Shown here in pieces: positions 16,108 to 24,400 of a stretch of 59,750 nucleotides of DNA (the first letter of the stretch is position 1; every line of letters starts with the position of its first letter). Origin of the DNA: Anaerolineales bacterium. GTDB lineage: Bacteria; Chloroflexota; Anaerolineae; Anaerolineales; Villigracilaceae. The position numbers were made by a program, and so were the translations under genes. Below the pieces are notes generated by a model that did no database searches, was not told where the DNA came from, and saw nothing but the letters and a program-made list of their open reading frames with translations. The stretch is taken from assembly GCA_014860745.1 (NCBI GenBank), contig JACZJC010000060.1:1-59750 (forward strand), written 5' to 3'.

Positions 16108-16222
16108 AGGCAGGGGAAGGTGTGAGCGAGATGGGGTTGAGGGATTTGTCCGCCTTGGGAATGATGAGGTCGTGAGGGACTTGTCCCACGGGGATGCTAC
16201 GCGATCCGCTGTGGGGGGAGAA
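16108..16222 (+). pseudogene. DUF559 fragment (copy 4, frameshifted)
   Basis: Nucleotide similarity to 13947-14065 is clear (GAAGGTGTGAGCGAGATGGGG, then AATGATGAGGTCGTGAGGGA) but small deletions destroy the frame. It carries the same palindromic insertion GGGATGCTACGCGATCC as copy 3. It fills the divergent spacer between the wHTH gene and the AbrB-type antitoxin. Confidence 0.75.
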
Positions 16223-16243
16223 CAAGAGAAATAATTTCCATGC

Positions 16244-16249
16244 TATAAT
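16244..16249 (+). promoter_or_regulatory. TATAAT -10 box of the AbrB-PIN operon
   Basis: TATAAT 25 nt upstream of the antitoxin ATG, followed by a conventional leader with GAAAGGAG. No good -35 hexamer is visible. Confidence 0.5.
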
Positions 16250-16274
16250 CTTACCAGTAAGAAAGGAGTATGTC

Positions 16275-16538
16275 ATGGAAACGTTAGCCACCACCCGCAT
16301 GTCATCGAAGGGACAGGTTGTCATCCCCGAGTCCATTCGCAAGCAACTTGACCTCAAGGAGGGGGCACAATTCCTTGTTGTCGGCGATGAGGATGTCGTC
16401 ATTCTGAAAGTAGTCACCCTGCCTGATAAACGCGAGTTTGACACATTGATCAAGCAGGCGCGTCAACAGGCAAAGGAAGCAGGACTCACGCAGGCAGACA
16501 TCACATCCGCAGTTGCGAAGGCGCGGGGCAAGAAATGA
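16275..16538 (+). CDS. AbrB/MazE-type antitoxin
   Basis: An 87-residue protein whose N-terminal half is a swapped-hairpin AbrB domain: TTRMSSKGQVVIPESIRKQL, then LKEGAQFLVVGDEDVVILK. The C-terminal helix region (LIKQARQQAKEAGLTQADI) would bind the toxin. The start is set by GAAAGGAG at 16261-16268. It overlaps the PIN gene by 4 nt. Confidence 0.9.
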   Translation: METLATTRMSSKGQVVIPESIRKQLDLKEGAQFLVVGDEDVVILKVVTLPDKREFDTLIKQARQQAKEAGLTQADITSAVAKARGKK

Positions 16539-16963
16539 AAGTCGTTTTGGATTTGAAGGTCGTGATGGATACGAATGTATTCGTCTCTGGCGTCTTTTTC
16601 AGTGGTCCGCCGTATGAGATATTGAAAGCCTGGCAGGAAGGCGAATTCGAATTGGTCGTTTCGCAGGAAATTCTAGACGAGTATCGCAGGGTTGGTGAGA
16701 TATTGTCCGCGGAACGCCCGAGGGTGGATTTGAATCCCATTCTCACATTTGTGATCGAACACGCCAAAGTCTATCAACCCGTGGTACTTAGCAAACCTGT
16801 CTGCGAAGACCCTGACGACGATAAATTCTTTGCTTGTGCTTTGGCAAGCGGAAGTCAGGTTATTGTCAGCGGGGATAAACATTTATTGAAAGTCTCTGGT
16901 TATCAGGGAATTGAAGTTTTGAAGCCGCGCGAGTTTGTGGATCGATATTTGGTGGAAGGATAA
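16535..16963 (+). CDS. PIN-domain RNase toxin (COG1569-type)
   Basis: A 142-residue PIN toxin. Acidic residues for the metal site are in VVMDTNVFVSG (Asp12), SQEILDEYRR (Glu), and CEDPDDDKFFACALA with the later SGDKHLL. This is the putative toxin-antitoxin PIN family, usually paired with AbrB antitoxins as here. Translation is coupled to the antitoxin (ATGA). Confidence 0.9.
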   Translation: MKVVLDLKVVMDTNVFVSGVFFSGPPYEILKAWQEGEFELVVSQEILDEYRRVGEILSAERPRVDLNPILTFVIEHAKVYQPVVLSKPVCEDPDDDKFFACALASGSQVIVSGDKHLLKVSGYQGIEVLKPREFVDRYLVEG

Positions 16964-17035
16964 ATCCAAACGGGCGGGGCGGGATACTTTCAGGTAAGAT
17001 TGACCCAGTCGTGCCTTACTATTTATGGAGACTCC

Positions 17036-17806
17036 ATGAAAACCAAGCAAGAGATCGTATCCAACTGGCTGCCCCGTTACACAGATACCCCCCTAAACGA
17101 GTTCGGCAAATATATTTTGCTGGTCAATTTCGAAGACTACCTGACCATGTTCTCCAAGTGGTTCAACGCCCCCATCCGCGGGAAGGAAAAACCCATGCCC
17201 AACGTCACTGCCGGGGGCGTCACCCTGATCAACTTTGGGATGGGAAGCCCCAACGCCGCCACCATCATGGACCTGCTGGGTGCTGTGAAACCCAAAGCCT
17301 GCCTCTTCCTCGGGAAGTGCGGCGGACTCAAGAAGAAAAGCAAGGTCGGCGACCTGATCCTGCCCATCGCTGCCATCCGCGGGGAAGGGACATCCAACGA
17401 TTATTATCCGCCAGAAGTCCCTGCCCTGCCCGCCTTCAGCCTGCAAAAGGCCATCTCAACGACGATCCGCGATCATCAACGGGACTATTGGACTGGCACT
17501 GTGTACACAACCAATCGCCGCGTCTGGGAGCATGACGATAAATTCAAAGCATACCTGCGCCAGGTCCGCGCCATGGCAATCGACATGGAAACCGCCACCC
17601 TCTTCACCACCGGTTTTTATAATGAGATTCCCACGGGAGCGCTGTTATTGGTCTCTGACCAGCCCATGACGCCCAGCGGTATCAAGACCTCCGTAAGCGA
17701 CAAAAAAGTCACGCAGAAATATCTGGACATACACCTGCGTATCGGCATCGATTCGCTCAAACAATTAATCAACAAAGGGGAGACGGTCAAGCACTTGCGG
17801 TTCTAA
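17036..17806 (+). CDS. amn: AMP nucleosidase
   Basis: A 256-residue AMP nucleosidase of the short form that lacks the long N-terminal domain of the E. coli enzyme; it splits AMP into adenine and ribose 5-phosphate. The nucleoside phosphorylase-like fold is visible in INFGMGSPNAATIMDLL, CLFLGKCGGLKKKSKVGDLILP, GTVYTTNRRVWEHDD and AMAIDMETATLF, with LLLVSDQPM as the purine-proximal loop. The ATG at 17036 follows TATGGAGAC; an upstream in-frame start at 17000 has no ribosome site. Confidence 0.88.
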   Translation: MKTKQEIVSNWLPRYTDTPLNEFGKYILLVNFEDYLTMFSKWFNAPIRGKEKPMPNVTAGGVTLINFGMGSPNAATIMDLLGAVKPKACLFLGKCGGLKKKSKVGDLILPIAAIRGEGTSNDYYPPEVPALPAFSLQKAISTTIRDHQRDYWTGTVYTTNRRVWEHDDKFKAYLRQVRAMAIDMETATLFTTGFYNEIPTGALLLVSDQPMTPSGIKTSVSDKKVTQKYLDIHLRIGIDSLKQLINKGETVKHLRF

Positions 17807-17815
17807 ATCGCACGA

Positions 17816-17845
17816 AAACTCCCGCGGTTGCGGGAGTTTATTTTT
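17816..17845. terminator. bidirectional rho-independent terminator
   Basis: AAACTCCCGC at 17816-17825 pairs with GCGGGAGTTT at 17830-17839, followed by ATTTTT on the plus strand; on the minus strand the arm is followed by TCGTG after TTT. It separates converging amn and the desaturase gene. Confidence 0.8.
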
Positions 17846-18863
17846 ACGCCGTAACAGCTTTCTGACGATATTGTTTCAACACATCCCAGCCCGCCAGCCT
17901 GCGGTTGGCTTCGTCATAAACGCGCCATTTGAGGCATTTCAAACTGGAGAGGAGGGTCAGGGGTTTTACGTGAAAAATAGGATTCTCTTTATAAGCTTTT
18001 GGCAGGTTGTAATTGGGAATCTTCGAGCCCAGATGATGGATGTGATGGAAACCGATGTTTCCGCTGAACCACTGCAACAGAGCGGGAAGTTTATAGAAGG
18101 AACTTCCCTGCATGCTGGCTTTGAAATAATCCCATTGGCTGTGACGTTCCCGGTACACGCCTTCATAATTATGTTGGACGTAAAACAGCCATACACCCAC
18201 ACCCGTCCCAAAGAATAGAACAAGCAGCTGGGTAATCAGGTAATTCTTCCAGCCGAAGAGAAATCCCATCAATGGGATGACAGCTGCAAGCGCAAGATTC
18301 GTCCACCAGACGCTGGCGATCTCACGCCTGCCCTTTGATGGTGGAATCCGTTCGCCGATTACAAAAACAAGCAGCGGCCCAATCAGAAACATGGCAAATG
18401 GGTTGCGCATCACACGATACCCCGTCTTCTTCCACCACGGCGCATCGAGATATTCCTGCACGGTCATTGTGTACACATCGCCCACTCCGCGCCGGTCAAG
18501 GTCGCCGCTGGTGGCATGATGGATGGCATGTTCATGCTTCCAACGGTAATACGGCGTAAAGGCGAGAAGTCCCGTGAAAACACCCACCACATCGTTGGCG
18601 CGCTGCGACTTAAAGAACGAGCCATGTCCGCAATCGTGGAAAATGATAAAGGCCCGCACCATGAATCCAGCCGTGAGTATGGAAAGGGGCAGGGTCAGCC
18701 AGAATGAAATATCCACACTGCGCATGGTGAAATAGAACAATGCAAAGTATGGAATCAATGTATTGATGATTTGCCAGAGGCTCTTGTGCAGATCAGGTTT
18801 GGCGTATACGGAGACGATCTTCTGCCAGGAGACTTTCCCCTCAAGGTTTGGCATCGTATTCAT
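17844..18863 (-). CDS. membrane fatty acid desaturase
   Basis: A 339-residue integral membrane di-iron desaturase. The three histidine boxes are HDCGH (76-80), HEHAIHH (110-116) and HHIHH near residue 275, the spacing of acyl-lipid delta-12/omega-6 type enzymes. Hydrophobic pairs lie around residues 35-70 and 155-225. It inserts a double bond in membrane lipid acyl chains using O2 and ferredoxin or cytochrome b5-type electrons, which implies at least some oxygen exposure for the host. The start is supported by GGAAGGAG upstream. Exact regiospecificity is not readable. Confidence 0.87.
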   Translation of the reverse strand: MNTMPNLEGKVSWQKIVSVYAKPDLHKSLWQIINTLIPYFALFYFTMRSVDISFWLTLPLSILTAGFMVRAFIIFHDCGHGSFFKSQRANDVVGVFTGLLAFTPYYRWKHEHAIHHATSGDLDRRGVGDVYTMTVQEYLDAPWWKKTGYRVMRNPFAMFLIGPLLVFVIGERIPPSKGRREIASVWWTNLALAAVIPLMGFLFGWKNYLITQLLVLFFGTGVGVWLFYVQHNYEGVYRERHSQWDYFKASMQGSSFYKLPALLQWFSGNIGFHHIHHLGSKIPNYNLPKAYKENPIFHVKPLTLLSSLKCLKWRVYDEANRRLAGWDVLKQYRQKAVTA

Positions 18864-19005
18864 TTGAAACTCCTTCCAAATCCATTATACAACTTAGTCT
18901 GCGGCGTTGAATTAAATCCGCGAATGAAGAAAAAGCGGCTTTTCCATCGAAAAGGCGGCATGATATACTCAGCGGCAACGATCTTCAGAGAATCAGGGAA
19001 CATTT

Positions 19006-19563
19006 ATGCGCCTTTCAAAAGCACTCCGCGCCGACCAGGAAACCATTAACCGCTTCATCGCCGCGCTTGGCAGCGGTTCAGTGGCACTCAGCAACAGCAA
19101 ACTGCCCCGTCCCGATTTTTTCATCCTTGCCCACGCCTTCATAAAAGAATATATAGAAGCAGGCTTCTTCAAAAAAGAGGAAGTGCTGATCAGGATCCTT
19201 GACGAAGGCGGGTTCCCGCCGGATAGCGGGCCGATCGGCTCCATCCGCACCGACCAGAAAAAGAGTCGTGCTGCAGCGGAGTCCATGCTCAATGCGGCGA
19301 AGCAGTGGCAGGCGGGGGAGGAAGCGGCGCGTTCCGAAACAGGCTGGGCTACCAGCGAATTCACATCCACCATACGCCAGCACCTTGAGCGCCTCAAAAG
19401 CCTCATCCTCCCGCTCATCGAACAAACCATCTCCGTTGATGAAGAGCACAACGTCTCAGACCAGATCAACAGCCTTGTCTTCGAAGGCGAGTTGAAGAAT
19501 GGCACAGAAAAATATATCAAGCTGATCGAACACTTGGAAGAAAAACTAAGCGACTGGAAATAG
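19006..19563 (+). CDS. hemerythrin-like helical protein, metal site degenerate
   Basis: A 185-residue four-helix-type protein. The helix layout and phrases such as FFILAHAFIKEYIEAGFFKKEE, EEVLIRILDEGG followed by GPIGSIRTDQKKSRAAAESM and IRQHLERLKSLILPLIEQ resemble the HHE hemerythrin family, but several canonical ligands are not where expected: the EH of helix 3 is DQ, and HIxKE of helix 4 is HLERL. It is probably a hemerythrin-fold protein with an altered or lost di-iron site. No neighbours suggest a pathway. The start follows AGGGAAC. Confidence 0.45.
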   Translation: MRLSKALRADQETINRFIAALGSGSVALSNSKLPRPDFFILAHAFIKEYIEAGFFKKEEVLIRILDEGGFPPDSGPIGSIRTDQKKSRAAAESMLNAAKQWQAGEEAARSETGWATSEFTSTIRQHLERLKSLILPLIEQTISVDEEHNVSDQINSLVFEGELKNGTEKYIKLIEHLEEKLSDWK

Positions 19564-20040
19564 ATTTCCCCGTGACCTTTTTCGGGCGGATGATAAATCT
19601 GCCCGTTTTGTTTTAACGCCTCATCCCCGCCCAAACCTGATTCTGCTCCGAACCGCATCACCCACAGGGATGGCTGGTTTAACTCCCGCTGTTTGATTTC
19701 TGGAATGGCGGGTAAAATTATATATAATTTCAATGAATGTAGGACACATCAAAACCAGCACGCAACAGTCTCATAGTTCGTCTCGCTGTGCCCCTACTGA
19801 TTGATCGGAGAACGTGGTGAGCGAACGAAAATCGCGCCGTGCAGGCAGGTTCGATTGTGTACGGGCGAAGAATGTGGAACATAAATTTCATTCCATTGAA
19901 GAAGAGTTGACCATCATCGTTTTCTTCGCCCAGCGGAGTATTCGAATAAGTAAACTTACCGCGAAGAGCGCTAAGAACGCGAAGATTTAAAAGGTTTTCT
20001 TTGCGATCTTTGCGTGCTTGGCGGTTCAAAAAGGAATTTT
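19564..20040. other. 477-bp intergenic region
   Basis: No supported gene. A TATAAT-rich stretch lies near 19715-19730 and the last 85 bases contain an inverted repeat (19958-20025). The rest shows only overlapping short ORFs without ribosome sites. Confidence 0.5.
19958..20025. repeat. 28-bp-arm imperfect inverted repeat upstream of the GcvT-like gene
   Basis: ACCGCGAAGAGCGCTAAG... at 19958-19985 pairs with ...TTTGCGTGCTTGGCGGT at 19998-20025. The GCGAAGA/TCTTTGCG periodicity is typical of small dispersed palindromic elements. The gene start is 16 nt downstream. Confidence 0.6.
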
Positions 20041-21237
20041 ATGCTCAACCTCAAAACCACTCCATTCCACGAACGAACGTCCGCGTTGTGCCAACCGCAG
20101 AATTGGCGCAAGTGGGCGGGATATTTCGCCGCAGGCTCGTACGAGCACACGCTCGACCGCGAGTATTGGGCGATCCGCAATGCGGCAGCGTTGATCGATG
20201 TCTCGCCGTTGATCAAGTATGTGATTAAGGGGAAAGATGCGGCGGCTTTGCTGCATCGCGTCACCACCCGCAACATCCACAAGATGAGCGTGGGACAAGT
20301 CTTCTACACGGGCTGGTGCGACGAAGAAGGAAAGATGATCGACGATGGCACTGTCACGCGCTTCGACGAAACAACCTTTCGCCTGACCTCTGCGGAACCG
20401 AATCTGCGCTGGCTGACGATGAATGCGGTTGGCATGGAAGTGGAAATTACCGAAGTCACGGACGATGTGGCAGCATTGAGTTTTCAGGGACCGAACACAA
20501 GGAAAGTACTGAACCAAGTTACCGAGAAACAAGTTGATGAGTTGAAGTACTTTCGTATGATGAAAAATAAGATCAACGGAATCGAAGTTACCATTTCACG
20601 TACAGGTTATACAGGTGATCTCGGTTATGAAATTTGGATGGATGCAAAGGACGCGCTTCCGATCTGGGATAAGTTAATGGAAGTCGGCGGCGATTACGGC
20701 ATTGCACCCGTTGGCATTTTGGCAATGGACATGGCACGCGTGGAAGCTGGTCTCTTCATGCTCGACGTGGATTACACCTCCACCACTCATGCTTGGATTG
20801 AGCCGCAGAAATCCTCTCCTTACGAATTGGGTCTCGACTGGACCGTCGCGCTCGATAAGCCTGGCTACTTCGTCGGTCGCCGTGCGCTGGAACGCGAGAA
20901 GCGCGAAGGATCAGTCTGGAAAATGATGGGTCTCGAAGTTGATTGGGTTGGGATGGAAAATATTTTCAAGCAAGTTGGCTTACCGCCACAAATCCCCGGC
21001 ATGGCGGTACGCGGAAGTTTGCCAATCATGGTTGGCAATGTGCAGGTTGGTTACGCATCCACATCCACATGGTCACCTTTGTTGAAAAAATACATCGCCC
21101 TCGCGCATATACAAAAGCCATACTTTGAAATCGGCACCGATGTACGCATGGAAATCACGGTCGAACATCATCGTCAACACGCGCCCGCGAAGGTGGTCAA
21201 GTTGCCGTTCTACGAGCCTGAGTGGAAGAAGAAATAG
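20041..21237 (+). CDS. aminomethyltransferase (GcvT) family protein
   Basis: A 398-residue folate-dependent GcvT-like protein. It has YEHTLDREYWAIRNAAALID near the N-terminus, KGKDAAALLHRVTTRNI, ALSFQGPNTRKVL, ISRTGYTGDLGYEIW and the C-terminal GYASTSTWSPLLKKYIALAHI. The family includes glycine-cleavage T protein, dimethylglycine oxidase partners and DMSP demethylase; without the H, P and L genes nearby the substrate is open. The ATG at 20041 has AAAAAGGAATT upstream; a start at 20014 lies in the repeat. The leader and the duplicated oxidoreductase start at 21350 suggest it once led straight into the oxidoreductase genes. Confidence 0.82.
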   Translation: MLNLKTTPFHERTSALCQPQNWRKWAGYFAAGSYEHTLDREYWAIRNAAALIDVSPLIKYVIKGKDAAALLHRVTTRNIHKMSVGQVFYTGWCDEEGKMIDDGTVTRFDETTFRLTSAEPNLRWLTMNAVGMEVEITEVTDDVAALSFQGPNTRKVLNQVTEKQVDELKYFRMMKNKINGIEVTISRTGYTGDLGYEIWMDAKDALPIWDKLMEVGGDYGIAPVGILAMDMARVEAGLFMLDVDYTSTTHAWIEPQKSSPYELGLDWTVALDKPGYFVGRRALEREKREGSVWKMMGLEVDWVGMENIFKQVGLPPQIPGMAVRGSLPIMVGNVQVGYASTSTWSPLLKKYIALAHIQKPYFEIGTDVRMEITVEHHRQHAPAKVVKLPFYEPEWKKK

Positions 21238-21239
21238 CA

Positions 21240-21330
21240 TGTCATTGCGAGGAGCGCTCTTGCTCTTCACGACGAAGCAATCTCCAACTAATGAGGGGAT
21301 TGCTTCGCCAAAAAACGGCTCGCAATGACA
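21240..21330. repeat. dispersed palindromic repeat, family A
   Basis: Perfect terminal inverted repeats TGTCATTGCGAG (21240-21251) and CTCGCAATGACA (21319-21330), with internal GAAGCAATCTCC and GGGGATTGCTTCG. It follows the stop codon of the GcvT-like gene by 2 nt. Confidence 0.8.
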
Positions 21331-21349
21331 TTTGATAAAGGAATTATTT

Positions 21350-21391
21350 ATGACATCAAATCAATACGACGCAATCATCATCAGCGGTGGT
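21350..21391 (+). pseudogene. duplicated 5' end of the FAD oxidoreductase gene (scar)
   Basis: 42 bp beginning with ATG match 26543-26584, the start of the intact oxidoreductase gene, at 39 positions, and an AAAGGAAT ribosome site is kept in front. After GGTGGT the match stops and a 35-codon ORF runs out. It lies at the far end of the 4.8-kb sortase-domain gene from the intact copy. Confidence 0.85.
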
Positions 21392-21397
21392 TATATG

Positions 21398-21440
21398 AAA
21401 ACATCCCAATCCATGAGACCGGGATGTTTTGCTTTTATTT
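21398..21440 (+). terminator. rho-independent terminator
   Basis: AAAACATCCC (21398-21407) pairs with GGGATGTTTT (21421-21430), followed by GCTTTTATTT. It would stop plus-strand transcripts from the GcvT-like gene and, less well, minus-strand transcripts from the large gene. Confidence 0.75.
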
Positions 21441-24400
21441 GTCTTCTGTTATGCTGATCAACACGGCTCTCACCATCCGACGGTAAAGGAATGACTCAAG
21501 CCGTTCGTTGTAATTCTCACAGGTAACAAGCGTCAGCCAATGATAATTCTCGTGCTTGAAGAGAGTGCCAATATTCTTTGGGAAGATCAACCTGCTCTGG
21601 CGAACCTCATACGTATAAGTCAATCCGTTTACCTGAATGCGAATTTTATCGCCGGTCTCGAGTACCTTGATATAGGCAAAAGGCCCGGGATTGCCATTCG
21701 GGTCTGTGACATGCCCGGTCAGGATGGTATTTCCTGTCAAGGTCGGGTATGCGGAACCTTCGAGATATCCAGCGTTGTATCCAAGCCAGGTCACGTCCCA
21801 ACCATTCCTATCAAGCCGAATGCCTTGAATAGGCAGGTTAATACCGAGTGCGGGTATATCCAGCTGTAAACCGTTTGTAGAAAAATATGCCGCATTTTCC
21901 GGTTGGGTAGGTAAAGCCGTCTTTCGACCCGGAGCAAACCCGGTTACAGGAATTAATATTCCGCTCTTATTCGTGATAGAAACGGTGGAAAGCCTGCCAC
22001 TCTCTGCTTCGCCTTCATTATTTCCGCCGCCCCCAATTGGCAAAGCCACGATAAAGTTTCGTATGAAATCTGTCTCGGGCAAACCGCTTCCTGCCAGCGC
22101 AACACCGAAGAGATTCGTGATGGATGTTGTTCCACATATATACAGACGGTACATACCACTGGATACCGGCAAACCGCTGTTGATGCTTAGGATAGCAATG
22201 AAGGGGCCTTCACCCTGATTATTATCATAGGCGACCGAGTCCACAGTTATGGGAGTGTCATCCCCGCCAGGACTGTCCTCACAACTTATGGTCTCAAATC
22301 CGTTCCCATTATCGCGAATCAGCATAAAGTTATTTGGGTTGAGGACACTATCCTCATAACCTTCTTCTCCCTCGCTCACGCTTATCACATCCTGGTCGAA
22401 GGCGACCTTTAGTTGGTTCAGCGGCGTGGTGAGAACAGTGAATTCAGCCAGGGGGTCTTCGGATTCTGTCAGCATGTTGACCCAATTTACTGAAACGATC
22501 AAAGGTGGCTGCGCAGGTTCGACAACCAAAGTAAATTCCTGGAAGGCATCCGGTGTAAACCCGTTTGTCGCTGTAAGCGTGAGTGGATACCCTCCTTCTG
22601 TTCCAACGGCTGGTGTGCCGCTTAAGGAGGCTGTGCCATCCCCATTATCGGTAAATGCCAACCCGGCAGGCAGGGAACCGGTCATCGTAATAGAGGAGAC
22701 GAACGGGATGCCAGTGGTGGTAACAGCAAAAGAAGCCGTACCGCCGACATAAAAGGCCGCGTTATCTGCGCTGGTAAAGGCAGGTTGGATGCTAAGGACA
22801 TCGCAAGGTCCGGTCAATGACAGATAACGATCATCGCCATTATAGGTTGACTGGAAGGATAATTCCACAGCGGAAGCCGTCACTTCATTGCTCGGGTCTG
22901 AAACGCCTCCCGCATTCAATGGAATGATCCCCAAGCCAGACCCCAGCCCGGAACAGGTGGGATTCTCGAAGACTTTGAAAGTTACATTGCCCGTTGGGGT
23001 TACGCCAATTCCTTCCACGATTGCCGAATGATGGATGGTCTCCCCAAGCGCGACGGATAGGGTCGCTGCGTCGCTTGCATCATGGATTGCAGAATTAATC
23101 GTCGGCGTTGCCTTTTTTATGGAGGCTGAAGTGTTTGCTGTGATAGACGAAAGTTGATAATTCCCAGCATCTGCGCCGGAGAGGGACAATCCTGTAGCAA
23201 TAACAGGCCATGTGCCGACATCATCACTGGTAAAGTTGGCAGTTCCACCTGATAAGCTGACATCATCCGTACCGAGCACGCCTGTAAGCGTGCGGGTTGC
23301 AATTATCGCTGTAGTCGTCCCATCATAGAACTTGTCATCCGCGGTTATGGAGGAATCCACTTCAGCTTTATGGATGATGAGCGTACCTATGGCGGAACCC
23401 GCATAATCCGTGTCATCGACTGTCGCAGTTACAGAATAACTACCGGCGTTCGTTGGCATGGTTACGGAGCCATTATACGTAATCATGACGTTCAAACCCG
23501 GTGGGTTTGTGGTAGCTATCGCAAATTTTTGTGTTCCATCATAGGTATGGTTCAGATTGGCCAATGTAACCGTGCTGTTGAGTTTTGTGATCGTAAAATT
23601 CGCTGTGTTATAGGCAATATCATAATTACCAAGAGCTGGAACCGGTCCGAGGCTGGCAATGATGAGATATGGGCTTCCATCCACCGTCTCACCGGGAGCG
23701 CGGGTATAAGCAGCGGTTATATTATCCGAAGGGAGAAATCCGTTTAGCACACCGCTTAATCCAGGGTCGGGACTGCCAAAGGTTTTGCTGGCAGGATACG
23801 GTGTGACTGAGGCGGGTCTTGGGCTGATGGCAAAATTCGCTGGAATGAAATTGGTAATTTTATACTTTTCAGGGTCGGCAACACTTAATGTCCCCTGATT
23901 GATCACATAAGACCCGACGGTTTCCCCGGCCGTCCTAGAAAGGAATCCGGTAAATGAGGCGGATGGATCAGACGATATAAACGTCAGGGCGGGATCGAGA
24001 CTTCCATAATTTTTCGATTGACCTGGGTTAATCGTAACTGTAATCGGGCAGGGTAGGTAGGTTGCGATGAAAGGTTGTGAGGTTGCGCCTATAACAATCT
24101 GGTGGCTGGCCGCACCGCCATCCGACCACGAGGAAAAGTGATAACAGCCCTGAATTTGTGGGGCTATCAAATCGCGCGTTGAGTTGACCCCGGTAACAAC
24201 GGTAAATGGCGTAGTGTATGTAACGCCGTCGTATTCAAGGACCAGCCCGCTAGGAACTGTATCGAAGGATATCGCCACAGTATTGGGCGTAAGATTTACA
24301 CAATCTTGATCGCTGAGCCCGCCGCTATCAGTAACGGTCAGGCACAATTCCAGCCAGGTGTTATCCCCATGATCGGGTACTTCAAAACTACCGGTGTTGC

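Noticed and set aside
20041-21237. Glycine cleavage system gcvT
   Set aside because: The family motifs fit GcvT-like proteins in general, but no gcvH, gcvP or gcvL gene is near and the group includes other demethylases, so the symbol was not given.
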